Positions 23,168 through 32,224 are shown, counted from the stretch's first letter. The stretch is 64,000 bases of DNA from Clostridium sp. chh4-2 (GCF_002899675.1 NZ_PKUU01000001.1:62001-126000); one strand, 5' to 3'. Numbers and translations: made by a program. The notes: generated by a model not told the origin, from the sequence alone.

Positions 23168-23908
23168 TTACTCCTGTTCCGCTTCCGGAGCTGATATTGG
23201 GGCGGCCGCCCCTTGGGTCACGACAGGTCCCGCCTCTGTCTCAGAATCGTCAGCCTGCGGGCGCAGTGTCAGACGCAGGTTTCCGTTGTTTATGGTCCTT
23301 GCGCGAAACGCCTTGGATTCTGCCTCCAGCGCCTCTTCCGGTGTAACGGAAAGAGTTACGCTTCCATACATGATATCTGCGGCGTTTTCAAACTTTTTAA
23401 GGCGGGAATCCACGGCCAGCACCTCAACCTGCTGAAGCAAGTAACCGGTTTCAAACTGTTTCTGATCATTTAAGTCGGTCACAATGATATCCACTTTGTT
23501 ACCCACAGCAATCAGGCCCGCCACGCCGGCCTCGACCCCCACCTCCAAAGTAAATGCACGTCTTCCGTTTTCCATCTGATAGGCCAGTCCGATTCCTCCG
23601 CCTTCTGTCCCGGTAAACCGTCCTTTCGTGACCATCTCCCCCGGAGCAATCTCATCTTTTGCCACCTTTCCAGTCACATCATCCATCCGGGTATAGGCGC
23701 TGCCCGGCACATAGGTTCCCAAAATCTGTTTTACTTCCAGCATTCCTGCCTCAATGACGGTTCCTTCTGGGATCGCAGTCCTTGCGATAACGACAGGTGT
23801 AAAATCGGCCTCGTCAAACTGCGGCGACGTTTTACTGTTCAGCACAGACCATACTGCGACAGTTGCAGCCGCTGCGGCCAGCAGCGCGATTAGTTTTGTC
23901 TTTTTCAT
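23168..23908 (-). CDS. cpaB: CpaB/RcpC-like pilus assembly protein
   Basis: 246 residues with an N-terminal signal-anchor (KKTKLIALLAAAAATVAVW), a SAF domain (IARTAIPEGTVIEAGML, about 40-105) and an RcpC/CpaB region (GVEAGVAGLIAVGNKVDIIVTD, about 125-150), then a disordered acidic end. In Gram-negative bacteria CpaB works at the periplasmic side with the secretin; Firmicutes lack a secretin, so the role here is probably in the wall space. It is the first gene after the terminator-like hairpin that follows the pilin genes. Confidence 0.85.
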   Translation of the reverse strand: MKKTKLIALLAAAAATVAVWSVLNSKTSPQFDEADFTPVVIARTAIPEGTVIEAGMLEVKQILGTYVPGSAYTRMDDVTGKVAKDEIAPGEMVTKGRFTGTEGGGIGLAYQMENGRRAFTLEVGVEAGVAGLIAVGNKVDIIVTDLNDQKQFETGYLLQQVEVLAVDSRLKKFENAADIMYGSVTLSVTPEEALEAESKAFRARTINNGNLRLTLRPQADDSETEAGPVVTQGAAAPISAPEAEQE

Positions 23909-23936
23909 CGTCCTGCCCTTTCTTTATCTCATTTTT

Positions 23937-23990
23937 CAAAAAAGACACTGCAATGCAAAGAGATGAAATCCCTACATTGCAATGTCTCTT
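23937..23990 (-). terminator. Terminator/attenuator after the second Flp pilin gene
   Basis: Stem AGACACTGCAATG (23943-23955) / CATTGCAATGTCT (23975-23987), 13 bp with one mismatch, followed on the minus strand by a run of six T. It lies between the pilin gene and cpaB. Partial termination here would give more pilin than assembly-machine RNA. Confidence 0.75.
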
Positions 23991-24035
23991 TCCACCACTC
24001 ACGGTTTTCACATGTGCTGTGATGGTTCGTTCCAA

Positions 24036-24230
24036 TTACGGATTAGATGGATTTGTACCGCCTAATTTCGTGTTGATTTCCTGGAACTTACTATTAAGGC
24101 TGGTACCAATATTGCCCAGAACAAGAACTACCACTACAGAGATCAGAACAAGAATCAGTCCATACTCTACCATACCCTGTCCGCTTTCTTCCTCTGCCAG
24201 CCAACTTTTCATTTCTTCAAACTTCTTCAT
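24036..24230 (-). CDS. flp: Flp-type class IVb pilin
   Basis: 64-residue prepilin. The N-terminus EEESGQGMVEYGLILVLISV contains the Flp site: cleavage after Gly in SG-QGMVEY, with Glu5 and Tyr6 of the mature protein, then one hydrophobic helix and a short Gly/Asn/Pro-rich tail (GGTNPSNP). Length is normal for Flp pilins. It is the probable major subunit, since a terminator-like hairpin follows it directly. RBS AGGAGGAAAC lies before the ATG. Confidence 0.93.
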   Translation of the reverse strand: MKKFEEMKSWLAEEESGQGMVEYGLILVLISVVVVLVLGNIGTSLNSKFQEINTKLGGTNPSNP

Positions 24231-24318
24231 TCGTGTTTCCTCCTGATTTTATCATTTTCATTTATAGATGATTTATCTATCTCAAAGGCCAGGAATTGTA
24301 TTTCCTCAGCCTATTGAT

Positions 24319-24477
24319 TCACAAATATGCTTCCGCCTCAGCGAAAAAGCCGGATACTTTAAGCCCAAGCTCTTTTATCAGCCCGATAGTCACAGCGGCT
24401 ACCAACATAAGGATTAAAGCATACTCAGCCAATCCCTGTCCGCTTTCTTCCTCTACCAGCCATTTCACACTCTTCAT
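24319..24477 (-). CDS. flp: Second Flp-type pilin, 52 residues
   Basis: Short prepilin (MKSVKWLVEEESGQGLAEY, then a hydrophobic segment ALILMLVAAVTIGLI and the end KVSGFFAEAEAYL). The cleavage motif G-QGLAEY with Glu5 and Tyr6 matches the neighbouring pilin, but the mature tail is shorter and acidic. It lies between the prepilin peptidase gene and the 64-residue pilin. The RBS (GGTGGG) is weaker than that of its neighbour, suggesting a minor pilin or an adaptor subunit. Confidence 0.85.
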   Translation of the reverse strand: MKSVKWLVEEESGQGLAEYALILMLVAAVTIGLIKELGLKVSGFFAEAEAYL

Positions 24478-24499
24478 ACCAACCCACCATTCTTTTTTA

Positions 24500-25192
24500 T
24501 CACATCAGCTGGTACAGAAAAGGCATCAGCTGTTTATCAAAAAACGCAAGCACCATGCCCAGAGCGATGAAGCCTCCCATAGGGAAATAGCTTTGCAGGG
24601 TCAGTTTCTTAAACAGAAGGCCTCCGATACAATAGATTCCCATGCTCACAGCCATGAAAAACATCATATACGTAAATCCGTAAAAGCCGGTTACCATGGC
24701 TGCCGCCATCATAAGTTTGACATCTCCCGCTCCCACCGCCTGATTCTTTTTTGTCAGCACAGCTGCCGCCGCACAGACCAGAGTTCCAAACACCGCAGCT
24801 AGAAGACTGCCGCCCACTCCCTTGATCCCGCCCCTAAGCAGATTAAAAAGTAATCCGAAGGCCATCAGCGGAAGCGTGATCTCATTCGCAATAATGCGGT
24901 ACCGGTTGTCCACATAGATGACAACCATTGCCACCACAGCCAAAGCCGCAATCGTCACCACATAGGCTGCCGTGTAACAATAAACGGCCATAGCCCATAC
25001 TGCAGCCAAACCTGCGCCGTAAAGCCAGCTTCTCCATTCAGGAAATACATAAGGTTTATACTGTTTTCCCTTTTTCGTTTCCTTGTATCCGATGAGCCTG
25101 AGACTTAAAGCCGGCGTCTGTTTTCCAACCACCATGCCCGCCATTCCGGCAGCAAGACATCTCAGTATTAATTCCAGTGACAAGCTTTCCAT
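24500..25192 (-). CDS. Prepilin peptidase, TadV/CpaA type (A24)
   Basis: 230-residue integral membrane aspartic peptidase with about six helices. Catalytic Asp residues are in YVDNRYRIIANEITLP and in GAGDVKLMMAA (the GxGD motif). It lacks the N-terminal zinc/methylase part of PilD-type enzymes, as expected for the Tad class. It should process both Flp pilins and the TadE-like proteins encoded downstream. It is the first gene of the pilus operon; direct repeats at 25280-25299 and a -10-like TATGAT at 25246-25251 lie upstream. Confidence 0.9.
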   Translation of the reverse strand: MESLSLELILRCLAAGMAGMVVGKQTPALSLRLIGYKETKKGKQYKPYVFPEWRSWLYGAGLAAVWAMAVYCYTAAYVVTIAALAVVAMVVIYVDNRYRIIANEITLPLMAFGLLFNLLRGGIKGVGGSLLAAVFGTLVCAAAAVLTKKNQAVGAGDVKLMMAAAMVTGFYGFTYMMFFMAVSMGIYCIGGLLFKKLTLQSYFPMGGFIALGMVLAFFDKQLMPFLYQLM

Positions 25193-25245
25193 GAACTCTT
25201 CCTTAGTTTTCCCTTTCTTTTTTCTTAATTCCTTACTGTGCCTAC

Positions 25246-25299
25246 ATCATATCATCCGCCCCGCTATGCATCTGTTCCTAAAGTGTGACCAAAGTGTGA
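25246..25299 (-). promoter_or_regulatory. Pilus operon control region with 11-bp-spaced direct repeats
   Basis: Two copies of TCACACTTT (minus strand; 25280-25288 and 25291-25299) are exactly 11 bp apart, the spacing seen in targets of SARP-type activators. A -10-like TATGAT (25246-25251) follows; the -35 position at 25269-25274 (CAGATG) is weak, which fits an activator-dependent promoter. A related pair lies before the sensor kinase gene at 28607-28626. Confidence 0.55.
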
Positions 25300-25408
25300 A
25301 AAAACAGATTTTTTTATAAAAATGTCAATATTATTTTAATTAACTGATTTTCAAAAGGCTTTCTGACGTTAAGGATAAGAAAGAGGGGCAAACTTTCCTC
25401 TGATGATA

Positions 25409-25434
25409 CAAAAAAAGGACGCCTAAGCGTCCTA
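25409..25434 (-). terminator. Terminator of the sensor/regulator operon
   Basis: Perfect stem AGGACGC / GCGTCCT (25416-25433) with a 4-nt loop, followed on the minus strand by seven T. The stop codon of the SARP-type regulator gene overlaps the stem. This separates the regulator operon from the pilus operon. Confidence 0.88.
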
Positions 25435-26244
25435 CACTGACATATTCTGAAGCATGGCGTTCGTCTCCTCCGCCCAGGAATACTCCGGCATATAGTTATC
25501 CAGATAGGTTTTCCTGATCTCCTCATTTCCTTCCATAAACTGATAATAGTCGCACTCAAACGTCCCCATATTGGCCGCCAGATAACTCCTGTAATAAGAA
25601 CAAATCTGTTCGCAGCCAGCCTCCCGGAATGTATTTCGCATAACGGATACGGCTTTGCGGTAAAGCTGTTTTACCTTTGAATCGTAGACCCGATCTTCCC
25701 ACAGAACCGAGATCACCTGCTCCATGGATACGTCGCCTCCTCTCGCATTCACCAGATAGGCAAACAGTTCCTTTGACTTGCTGTATTTAAAAAAGAGAGG
25801 CGTATCCCCGACGCAGACATCAAACTTACCAAACGTTCTTACTATAACCTTATCGTCTTTTTTCGCCGCCTTCCCGCTCATCTGATCCACCAGGAGACTG
25901 ACACGGTTTACAGCACTGCTGAATTCGGAAAAGGAAAATGGTTTCGTAATATACTCCATCGCATGAAGGCGGTATGCCGCCAGAGCATACTCATCATACC
26001 CTGTCACAAAGATAAACTGTATCTGAGGCCAGATATCTCTCAGCATAGCTGCCAGGTCGATTCCGTTTAAGCCTGGCATCTCAATGTCCAGAATGGCCAG
26101 TTCCACCTTATTTTTATAAACAAATTTAAGCGCTTCCAAAGACGATGTAAAAGCGCCTACGCATTCAGCCACCTCCACTCTGGACAGATTTCTTTTTATG
26201 TCCTCCAGTATATTGATTTCATCATCCACCACTACTACTTTCAT
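25432..26244 (-). CDS. Response regulator with SARP-type DNA-binding region
   Basis: 270 residues. Receiver domain (1-120): VVVVDDE pocket, phospho-acceptor Asp53 (LAILDIEMPG) and Lys in TKPFS. The rest (about 135-270) resembles SARP/BTAD regulators: a winged helix (IVRTFGKFDVCVGDTPLFF, SKSKELFAYLVNARGGDV, KQLYRKAVSVMRNTF) and a short helical end. It is encoded 31 nt after the LytS-like kinase, its likely partner. SARP proteins bind direct repeats spaced 11 bp, and such repeats occur upstream of both this operon and the pilus operon, so it is the probable pilus activator. Confidence 0.87.
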   Translation of the reverse strand: MKVVVVDDEINILEDIKRNLSRVEVAECVGAFTSSLEALKFVYKNKVELAILDIEMPGLNGIDLAAMLRDIWPQIQFIFVTGYDEYALAAYRLHAMEYITKPFSFSEFSSAVNRVSLLVDQMSGKAAKKDDKVIVRTFGKFDVCVGDTPLFFKYSKSKELFAYLVNARGGDVSMEQVISVLWEDRVYDSKVKQLYRKAVSVMRNTFREAGCEQICSYYRSYLAANMGTFECDYYQFMEGNEEIRKTYLDNYMPEYSWAEETNAMLQNMSV

Positions 26245-26275
26245 GCCTCAGCTTCCGCCCCTTTAATTGATCTTT

Positions 26276-28549
26276 CTATTTTGGTATTCTGATACTGACC
26301 TTTGTTCCGACTCCCAGCCGGCTCTCAATCTGTATCTCTCCTCTGACTAAGTGATGCAGCCTGACCCTGACATTCTCAAGCCCCACACTATGCTCTTTTC
26401 CTGGCACTTCCTTATGTTTTGTATCAAATCCGACCCCATTGTCGGTGACCTCTATCAGGATGACCTGATCCTGAAGCCTGGAACTGATAATAAGTTTTCC
26501 CGATGTTTCACGCTTGCAGATCCCGTGTTTGATCGCATTCTCCACAATAGGCTGCAGGACAAAATGCGGCAGCCGGAAGTCATCATACCGGATGTCATAC
26601 TGCACCTGTATCTTTCCCGGAAAACGGCTTTTCTCAATCTCGATATAATTTTTGACAAAGTCCAGGATTTCAGGAAACTGAGCCAATTCATCTTCACTCA
26701 GGGAATTCAGCTGGACCCTCAGATATTTTGTAAATGCCACCACGATATCGGCAGCCTTATCCGCATCCGTATAGATAAGCGATTTGATATTTGCCAGAAC
26801 GTTATAGATGAAATGAGGTTTAATCTGGCTCAGCATCAATTGTGCTTTTGTAAGCTCCATTTTTTCCGTCAACAGGTTATTGGTCTTGATCGTCCGGTAC
26901 CATTCATCCAGAATATCGGGAATGATATTGACTGATTGATAAAGATTCACGCCATCGTTTCCCGAATTCATTGCCGACAGAGCACGCTGTACTTTCATGC
27001 TGTTTAAACTCAAATCCGACTTTATCTGTTCCATAAGGCTGTCAAAGTCCTTACCATCATCCGGATACATGGCGATCCGGCTGTCCGCCGTCATCTCTCC
27101 GTATTCACTGTTTTCCAGTACGCGGCAAATTCGTTCCGCCTTTTTCTTCGCATTTAATCCGTTTCCGACATCCCGCAGAAACAGCATCATATTATTGCCG
27201 TCAATCCACACAATATCATCCGGATAAATCATCCGGGTGACCAGCTCCATATACTGATATATGACCATTTCCATCCCCATGTTGCCGTCGTTTTTCATAA
27301 GGAAATTCAGCCCAACCGCCATCAGGGCATGACGGCAGCCCGGCGGCGACTCACTGATGATATGTTCCGCCAAAAGCCTGGCCCTGCCTGCAACCTCCTT
27401 TGATATTCCGCGGCCGTTTACCGAGGTCTCCATAACCACCTTCAGCTTGGAGCTTAAATCCCGGACCGTCCCCACCACATACATGGGAATCTTGCCGTCA
27501 TACAGGACACTGATCAAACTGATGCTGCACCATTCTGCCTTCTCCGTCTCTCCGTCTCTTATGTAAAATCTCGCCATGATATTGTCTTCAATATCTCCGG
27601 AAAGGATCAGATTAAACATCTTGCGCACCTTTGGTATATCGTCTTTAAAGATATACCGTTCAATCTTCCGGAAGCCGTTTTTTCCGCTTCCGACAGCGCA
27701 GAATTTCCCGTCCCAGTTATCGGCCAGAGTCATCTGGTTATCCTCGATATTCCACTCAAACAAATAACTCTCAACCAGCTCGGTCAGATTATGTTCTGTT
27801 CCTGTTCCGGCTCCTGCCTTTACAAACCCTAACGTCCCGTCCGACATCAAAACGCCGACCCAGATCAGATACATATACCGTTTTCCGGACTCCATGGTCA
27901 TTGTATATCCAAACAGGCTGATCCAGCAGTCCGTGCCGTCGTCTGACACCATGCTGAAACAGTCAGAGGCCGCATGAACTCCATCTGCCGGGCAATTCTC
28001 CCCCTCGCCGTGCCAAAGTCCCCAAAGCCTATTATCCAAATCCTCTTTCATCGTCTGATAGATGGGCCGGGCAAAAAAATCTTTGCTCCTCCGGTCCATA
28101 AAGCAGTGTCTGCCGCTTTCCGGCTCTATCACCATAACTCCGCACAGAATACCCTGTTCCCGGAAAATTGCAAGTTTTCTGCGCACCATATGATAAAGGT
28201 CCGACCGCCTTTTCTTAGCCGATTCCCGAAACTCCAGATGAATGTCCCGAACTATCAGCAGACAATGTTCCGGTTCCCAGCCGGGCAGAACGCGCACTTC
28301 ATACCACGTTCCGCCGGTTCCTCTGCGGCGGAGAGTAAACACATGTTCTCGGTATTCCCGATCTTTTGCCATCCGTCTCAAAGCCTCCAGTGAGATCTGG
28401 CCGCGGTCTTCTTCCACCAAACTAAATTCCTGGCCGCCAAAAAAATAAGCAAGCCACTCTTCATAGCTTCCTGACTTCCCCTCCGCCGGTATAACAGGTA
28501 TTATACTTCCATCCTTTATATTTACCTGTATCATGCTTCGCTCTGTCAT
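26276..28549 (-). CDS. LytS-like sensor histidine kinase with PAS-type sensor regions
   Basis: 757-residue kinase with no clear membrane helix, so probably cytoplasmic. PAS-like segments cover about 20-110 and 250-380. A region at about 400-540 has YPDDG and IAMYPDDGKDFDSL, resembling a degenerate GGDEF domain. The His_kinase core follows with His579 (LSQIKPHFIYNVLANIKSL) and HATPase motifs VLQPIVENAIKHGI and DNGVGFD. PF06580-type kinases normally pair with LytTR regulators, but here the partner carries a SARP-type output. RBS GGGAG precedes the start, and 11-bp direct repeats at 28607-28626 overlap its promoter. The signal sensed is unknown. Confidence 0.85.
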   Translation of the reverse strand: MTERSMIQVNIKDGSIIPVIPAEGKSGSYEEWLAYFFGGQEFSLVEEDRGQISLEALRRMAKDREYREHVFTLRRRGTGGTWYEVRVLPGWEPEHCLLIVRDIHLEFRESAKKRRSDLYHMVRRKLAIFREQGILCGVMVIEPESGRHCFMDRRSKDFFARPIYQTMKEDLDNRLWGLWHGEGENCPADGVHAASDCFSMVSDDGTDCWISLFGYTMTMESGKRYMYLIWVGVLMSDGTLGFVKAGAGTGTEHNLTELVESYLFEWNIEDNQMTLADNWDGKFCAVGSGKNGFRKIERYIFKDDIPKVRKMFNLILSGDIEDNIMARFYIRDGETEKAEWCSISLISVLYDGKIPMYVVGTVRDLSSKLKVVMETSVNGRGISKEVAGRARLLAEHIISESPPGCRHALMAVGLNFLMKNDGNMGMEMVIYQYMELVTRMIYPDDIVWIDGNNMMLFLRDVGNGLNAKKKAERICRVLENSEYGEMTADSRIAMYPDDGKDFDSLMEQIKSDLSLNSMKVQRALSAMNSGNDGVNLYQSVNIIPDILDEWYRTIKTNNLLTEKMELTKAQLMLSQIKPHFIYNVLANIKSLIYTDADKAADIVVAFTKYLRVQLNSLSEDELAQFPEILDFVKNYIEIEKSRFPGKIQVQYDIRYDDFRLPHFVLQPIVENAIKHGICKRETSGKLIISSRLQDQVILIEVTDNGVGFDTKHKEVPGKEHSVGLENVRVRLHHLVRGEIQIESRLGVGTKVSIRIPK

Positions 28550-28599
28550 CTTATACTGCTCCCTTAATATGATATCCTGTTTTCCCTAACTTTGATTTT

Positions 28600-28628
28600 A
28601 TCATAACAAGTGTTGCAAAAGTGTGAAA
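28600..28628 (-). promoter_or_regulatory. Sensor/regulator operon promoter with 11-bp-spaced repeats
   Basis: Minus-strand repeats TCACACTTT (28618-28626) and CAACACTTG (28607-28615) are 11 bp apart and end one base before a -10-like TATGAT (28600-28605). The distal repeat covers the -35 position (28623-28628). The placement is that of a SARP-type activator site and suggests autoregulation. Confidence 0.55.
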
Positions 28629-28738
28629 AAACATCGTTCCGATCATCCGGAATACAAAAATCTTAATAGAAGAACGTAAATCTGTCAACCTCCCCACAGA
28701 CATCCTGTTTTCCCCGCCCTTTAGACGGTATTACTTTT

Positions 28739-29467
28739 TCAATGCCACTGGCTTTTATAGATATTCGCCGCCATTTGAGGATTTTGAAATGCATTATAAT
28801 CATTATCTTCAAATAAAAAGCACCGTGCGTTAATACATTTGGTATTTCTGCCGGTAACCGCCTCAACAAACTCTGTTCCTATATCTGATTTACATTTGAC
28901 ATACAGCATTTTTCCATTGCTTTTTACAACGAAAACCCCGGGATCATAGCCCGGAAGCGCTGTTTCTTCATACCAAATCACTGCCACATCCGATATCCGC
29001 ATAACCCCATTATAAAAATGATCAGGAAGCCGCAGCCAATTCTTTGTCAAGAATCCTACTTTCATAGAATCTTTCTCTTTGGAAGGCTGGGAAGTCAAAG
29101 ACAACAGCAGCGCATTCGATTGACGGCATTCCCTATAGAACTCCAGAATTTCTTCTGCGCTGCAGTCACTGTCCTTAGCAGTCATCTCTGCAACGGAGGC
29201 ACCTATTTTGTTTATCAGTTTTCCTCCGAATCCCGATAGGACAATACCCAAAAGCACACAGCATACGGTGACTGCAATCCAAATAATATCGCTCTCATAT
29301 AGAATATGGAGAAGCAAATGGTTTAAAATTCCCATCGCAAGCACTCCGATTCCCAGAATCAAAAGACCCGCCCCCTCATGTTTCATTTTGCTTTTTTTTG
29401 TAAGTTCCTCTTCGGACAACAGCAGTTCCGTTTCCAATGTTTTCGTCATCGGTATAATCATATTCAT
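28739..29467 (-). CDS. Hypothetical membrane protein
   Basis: 242 residues. After a charged head (EEELTKKSKMKHEG) come two hydrophobic helices (about 33-55 and 62-82). A cytoplasmic-type domain follows (EEILEFYRECRQSN, MRISDVAVIWYEE, GVFVVKSNGKMLYVKCKS), somewhat like bacterial PH/DUF6709-type domains, but I cannot name the family. It is a single gene between the pilus regulators and a permease gene. No promoter of quality is visible upstream. Confidence 0.6.
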   Translation of the reverse strand: MNMIIPMTKTLETELLLSEEELTKKSKMKHEGAGLLILGIGVLAMGILNHLLLHILYESDIIWIAVTVCCVLLGIVLSGFGGKLINKIGASVAEMTAKDSDCSAEEILEFYRECRQSNALLLSLTSQPSKEKDSMKVGFLTKNWLRLPDHFYNGVMRISDVAVIWYEETALPGYDPGVFVVKSNGKMLYVKCKSDIGTEFVEAVTGRNTKCINARCFLFEDNDYNAFQNPQMAANIYKSQWH

Positions 29468-29646
29468 TTCCTCCTCTTACTTTTGATAAAATTTACTGAA
29501 ACTGGATGAAAGTATATCTTATTAGACAAGATTCCGGCCTCATTGTGACAGTAAAATTACATTTTTTTACAGCTGTTTTGAAGAAGCTGTTTTACTTGTA
29601 AGATTTCGAAAAATTTGTTATAATAAAGTTCTGCTATGAAATAGAA

Positions 29647-29672
29647 AATCCTGCGGCTTCTGCCGCAGGATT
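29647..29672 (-). terminator. Terminator of the GntR-enolase-permease operon
   Basis: Perfect 11-bp stem AATCCTGCGGC / GCCGCAGGATT with loop TTCT, 10 nt past the permease stop; TTTTC follows on the minus strand. Confidence 0.82.
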
Positions 29673-29681
29673 AACGAAGAA

Positions 29682-31025
29682 TCACCCGCCAAGGTTTGTA
29701 TTCGATTCTATTTCATAGCTTTTTTTCACATTTACTTTCTGTGCTTTGACAAGAACAGTTGCATAGATAAAGAAAATTACAAACAGCCCGATTGTCGTAA
29801 CAGCAAGTACCGGAGTCAGATTTTTTAGCGAAAGTGCAACAAAAATTCCTCTCAACAGAATCGCTGCCCCTACTCCAATGTAAAATACCGTTTTAGGAAG
29901 TTTATAATAGCGTTTTTCCCATGCTTCCGGCAATATTCTGGGTAATCTCCAGATTGCGAAAAACACAATCAGCTCACTGATCGATACAATCAGCACAACA
30001 TTGCTGGTTATAATCTTAATGCTTAAATTCAATATTATCGGTAAAATTCCCACAAGATAAACCAGAATATAAATGATATAAGGAATTCCGTTCTTATTCG
30101 TAACCGCAATTTTTTCCGGAAACCATCCGTCACGGGCCGCCTGCCTGATCGGAGTTGACATGATTGCGAATGCGCTGTTAATCGTCGTGCTCAGAGATGC
30201 CAATGGGCCTCCAATTATAAACAGATAATACAGCATTCCCGGCATTATCACTTTTGCCACCTCGGTCAGAGGTTTTCCCGCCACCTGTTCTACAGGAAGT
30301 ACTGTGCTGTTGACAAAAGCAATTCCGATATACAGCACCAATATAATTGCGGATGTAATTGCCAGCGCTTTGGGAACGTCCCGTTTGGGATTTCTCGCTT
30401 CACTTGTAAAATTAATGATGTTTTTATGTCCGACGGTTGACGCAGCCAAAAGCATCACTGCCGCACCAAAGCCCTCTGCTCCATGGGTGAAAAAATCAGG
30501 CGCCTTCAGATCCATTCCCTGTCCCGATGTTTTGGAGATACCAAGCAGGATAAAAAGTCCCAGCCCGACAAATAAAATAACAGAAAGGATATTCTGTACC
30601 TTTGCCATCTTTTGAACACCGGTCAAATTCAGGATAAAGAAAAAGGTAATCCCAAGCAGAGCCGCTGTCTTTGCCGGAACAGCAGGAAATAAAACGTTCA
30701 CATACTGTCCGAAGCCACTGCCAAACAGCCCCATATTAAAGATGATCAGCACCGCCGATATGCCGATGAAGCCTCCCCACCGGTCACCCAAAAATGTTGC
30801 CGTGATCGTATAGTTGCCTCCCTTTGGTATCATGCAATTACCAAGTAAAGCATATGGCACAATCATCAGGAATCCGGCCACTGTTGCAATCAGGTATGCA
30901 AGCCAGGCAGAACGCCCGGTTACAGCGATTGCCTGTCCGGTCAATGTTACAACGCCAGCGCCGACTACGGTGCCCAATGCCAGCGCTACTAAAGCCCCCA
31001 GGCCCAAACCATTTTTATGTTTCAT
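29682..31025 (-). CDS. APC-family amino-acid permease
   Basis: 447-residue transporter with about 12 membrane helices. The start MKHKNGLGLGALVALALGTVVGAGVVTLTG carries the GxG(V/I)GAG segment typical of APC carriers. The gene lies 17 nt after the enolase-superfamily gene and is the last of a GntR-regulated operon, so the permease probably imports the substrate of that enzyme or a related amino-acid derivative. The substrate cannot be read from sequence. Confidence 0.85.
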   Translation of the reverse strand: MKHKNGLGLGALVALALGTVVGAGVVTLTGQAIAVTGRSAWLAYLIATVAGFLMIVPYALLGNCMIPKGGNYTITATFLGDRWGGFIGISAVLIIFNMGLFGSGFGQYVNVLFPAVPAKTAALLGITFFFILNLTGVQKMAKVQNILSVILFVGLGLFILLGISKTSGQGMDLKAPDFFTHGAEGFGAAVMLLAASTVGHKNIINFTSEARNPKRDVPKALAITSAIILVLYIGIAFVNSTVLPVEQVAGKPLTEVAKVIMPGMLYYLFIIGGPLASLSTTINSAFAIMSTPIRQAARDGWFPEKIAVTNKNGIPYIIYILVYLVGILPIILNLSIKIITSNVVLIVSISELIVFFAIWRLPRILPEAWEKRYYKLPKTVFYIGVGAAILLRGIFVALSLKNLTPVLAVTTIGLFVIFFIYATVLVKAQKVNVKKSYEIESNTNLGG

Positions 31026-31042
31026 TCTGTCTTCCCCCGTAT

Positions 31043-32224
31043 TTACCGTATAATATCAATCTGCGCTTCAGCAACCGCCTGTTCTGAAAGATCTTGTCCG
31101 AATCCAGGAAGATCCGGTATCTCGAAATATCCGTCCACCGGCTGATAGTCATACACGAATTGACTGGCAACCGACTTCAAAGTACTTGTCATATGATGTT
31201 CATGGATGATAAAATTCGGTATTGCCGCCTCTAAATGCAGGGATACCGCCAGATTCAGCGGGCTTGAGCAGACATGAGTCTGAACATTTACATCATAGAT
31301 GTGAGCCATATCACAAATCTTTTTGCATTCGGTTACGCCCCCGCAGTTGCCGATATCCGGCTGTATAACGGATACGGCGCCGGATTCCAAAAGTGGGAGG
31401 AATCCCCATCTCGTATAAGTCCGCTCTCCGGTTGCCAGCGGAATGCCTACACGTTCAGCCACTTTCTTTGTCACATCCATATTCAGCGGCAACGTCGGTT
31501 CCTCATAAAACATGATGTCGTAGGTTTCCGCCATCCGTCCAAGCTGAATCGCCGTATTGGCATCTGTGTTCGCATGATTTTCCAGGATTATATCCACCTG
31601 GTCTCCTGCCGCCTCGCGCATGGCTGCCAGACGCTCTTTTGCCAAAGACAGGGTCTTCTTAGGCAGGCTTCCGCAAAGCTCGGAAAACGGAACTCTTCTG
31701 CCCTCCAAGTCAAACTGCAGGATATCCGCCTTCACTGCGGTATAACCTTCTCCGACTGCCCGTTTACAGGAAGCGGCATAATCCTCTGCCCTGCCAAGGG
31801 CGTTCATGCTCTGTTCTCCCCAGCCAAACTGAAGCTGGCTCGCATAGGCGCGGAGTTTGTTCCGGCATTTACCTCCTAACAGTTCATAGACCGGAACCCC
31901 ATAATACTTTCCCTTGATGTCCCACAAGGCCGTATCAATGGCGCTGATTGCCGCCATCACGACTCCGCCGTTTCCTTTTCCCCAGAATGACTGCTTAAAC
32001 AACCGTTCCCAAATCAATTCATGCTTCAGCGGGTTTTCACCGATGATGAAATGGGATAAATCTTTTATCATCTCTGCTGCTGCATATGCACCCGTCACAA
32101 TCGCGACCGATGCTTCACCCAGTCCGTAGATCCCCTCGTCTGTATTGATTTTACAGATAACCGGACGAATCTGGGTTCCCTCGGGGATTTTGAGCTTCAA
32201 AATCTCCATACTTGTAATCTTCAT
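31043..32224 (-). CDS. Mandelate racemase/muconate lactonizing enzyme family protein
   Basis: 393-residue enolase-superfamily enzyme: N-terminal capping domain (about 1-125) and TIM barrel. Metal and acid-base residues are visible in VKADIL, IILENHAN, FYEEPT, ATGERTYTRW and QPDIGNCGG, with a His in VQTHVCSS, the pattern of the mandelate racemase / sugar-acid dehydratase subgroup. The reaction starts with abstraction of a proton alpha to a carboxylate; product class (racemase or dehydratase) is unresolved. Pairing with an amino-acid-type permease and a FadR-type repressor gives a small catabolic operon. Confidence 0.87.
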   Translation of the reverse strand: MKITSMEILKLKIPEGTQIRPVICKINTDEGIYGLGEASVAIVTGAYAAAEMIKDLSHFIIGENPLKHELIWERLFKQSFWGKGNGGVVMAAISAIDTALWDIKGKYYGVPVYELLGGKCRNKLRAYASQLQFGWGEQSMNALGRAEDYAASCKRAVGEGYTAVKADILQFDLEGRRVPFSELCGSLPKKTLSLAKERLAAMREAAGDQVDIILENHANTDANTAIQLGRMAETYDIMFYEEPTLPLNMDVTKKVAERVGIPLATGERTYTRWGFLPLLESGAVSVIQPDIGNCGGVTECKKICDMAHIYDVNVQTHVCSSPLNLAVSLHLEAAIPNFIIHEHHMTSTLKSVASQFVYDYQPVDGYFEIPDLPGFGQDLSEQAVAEAQIDIIR

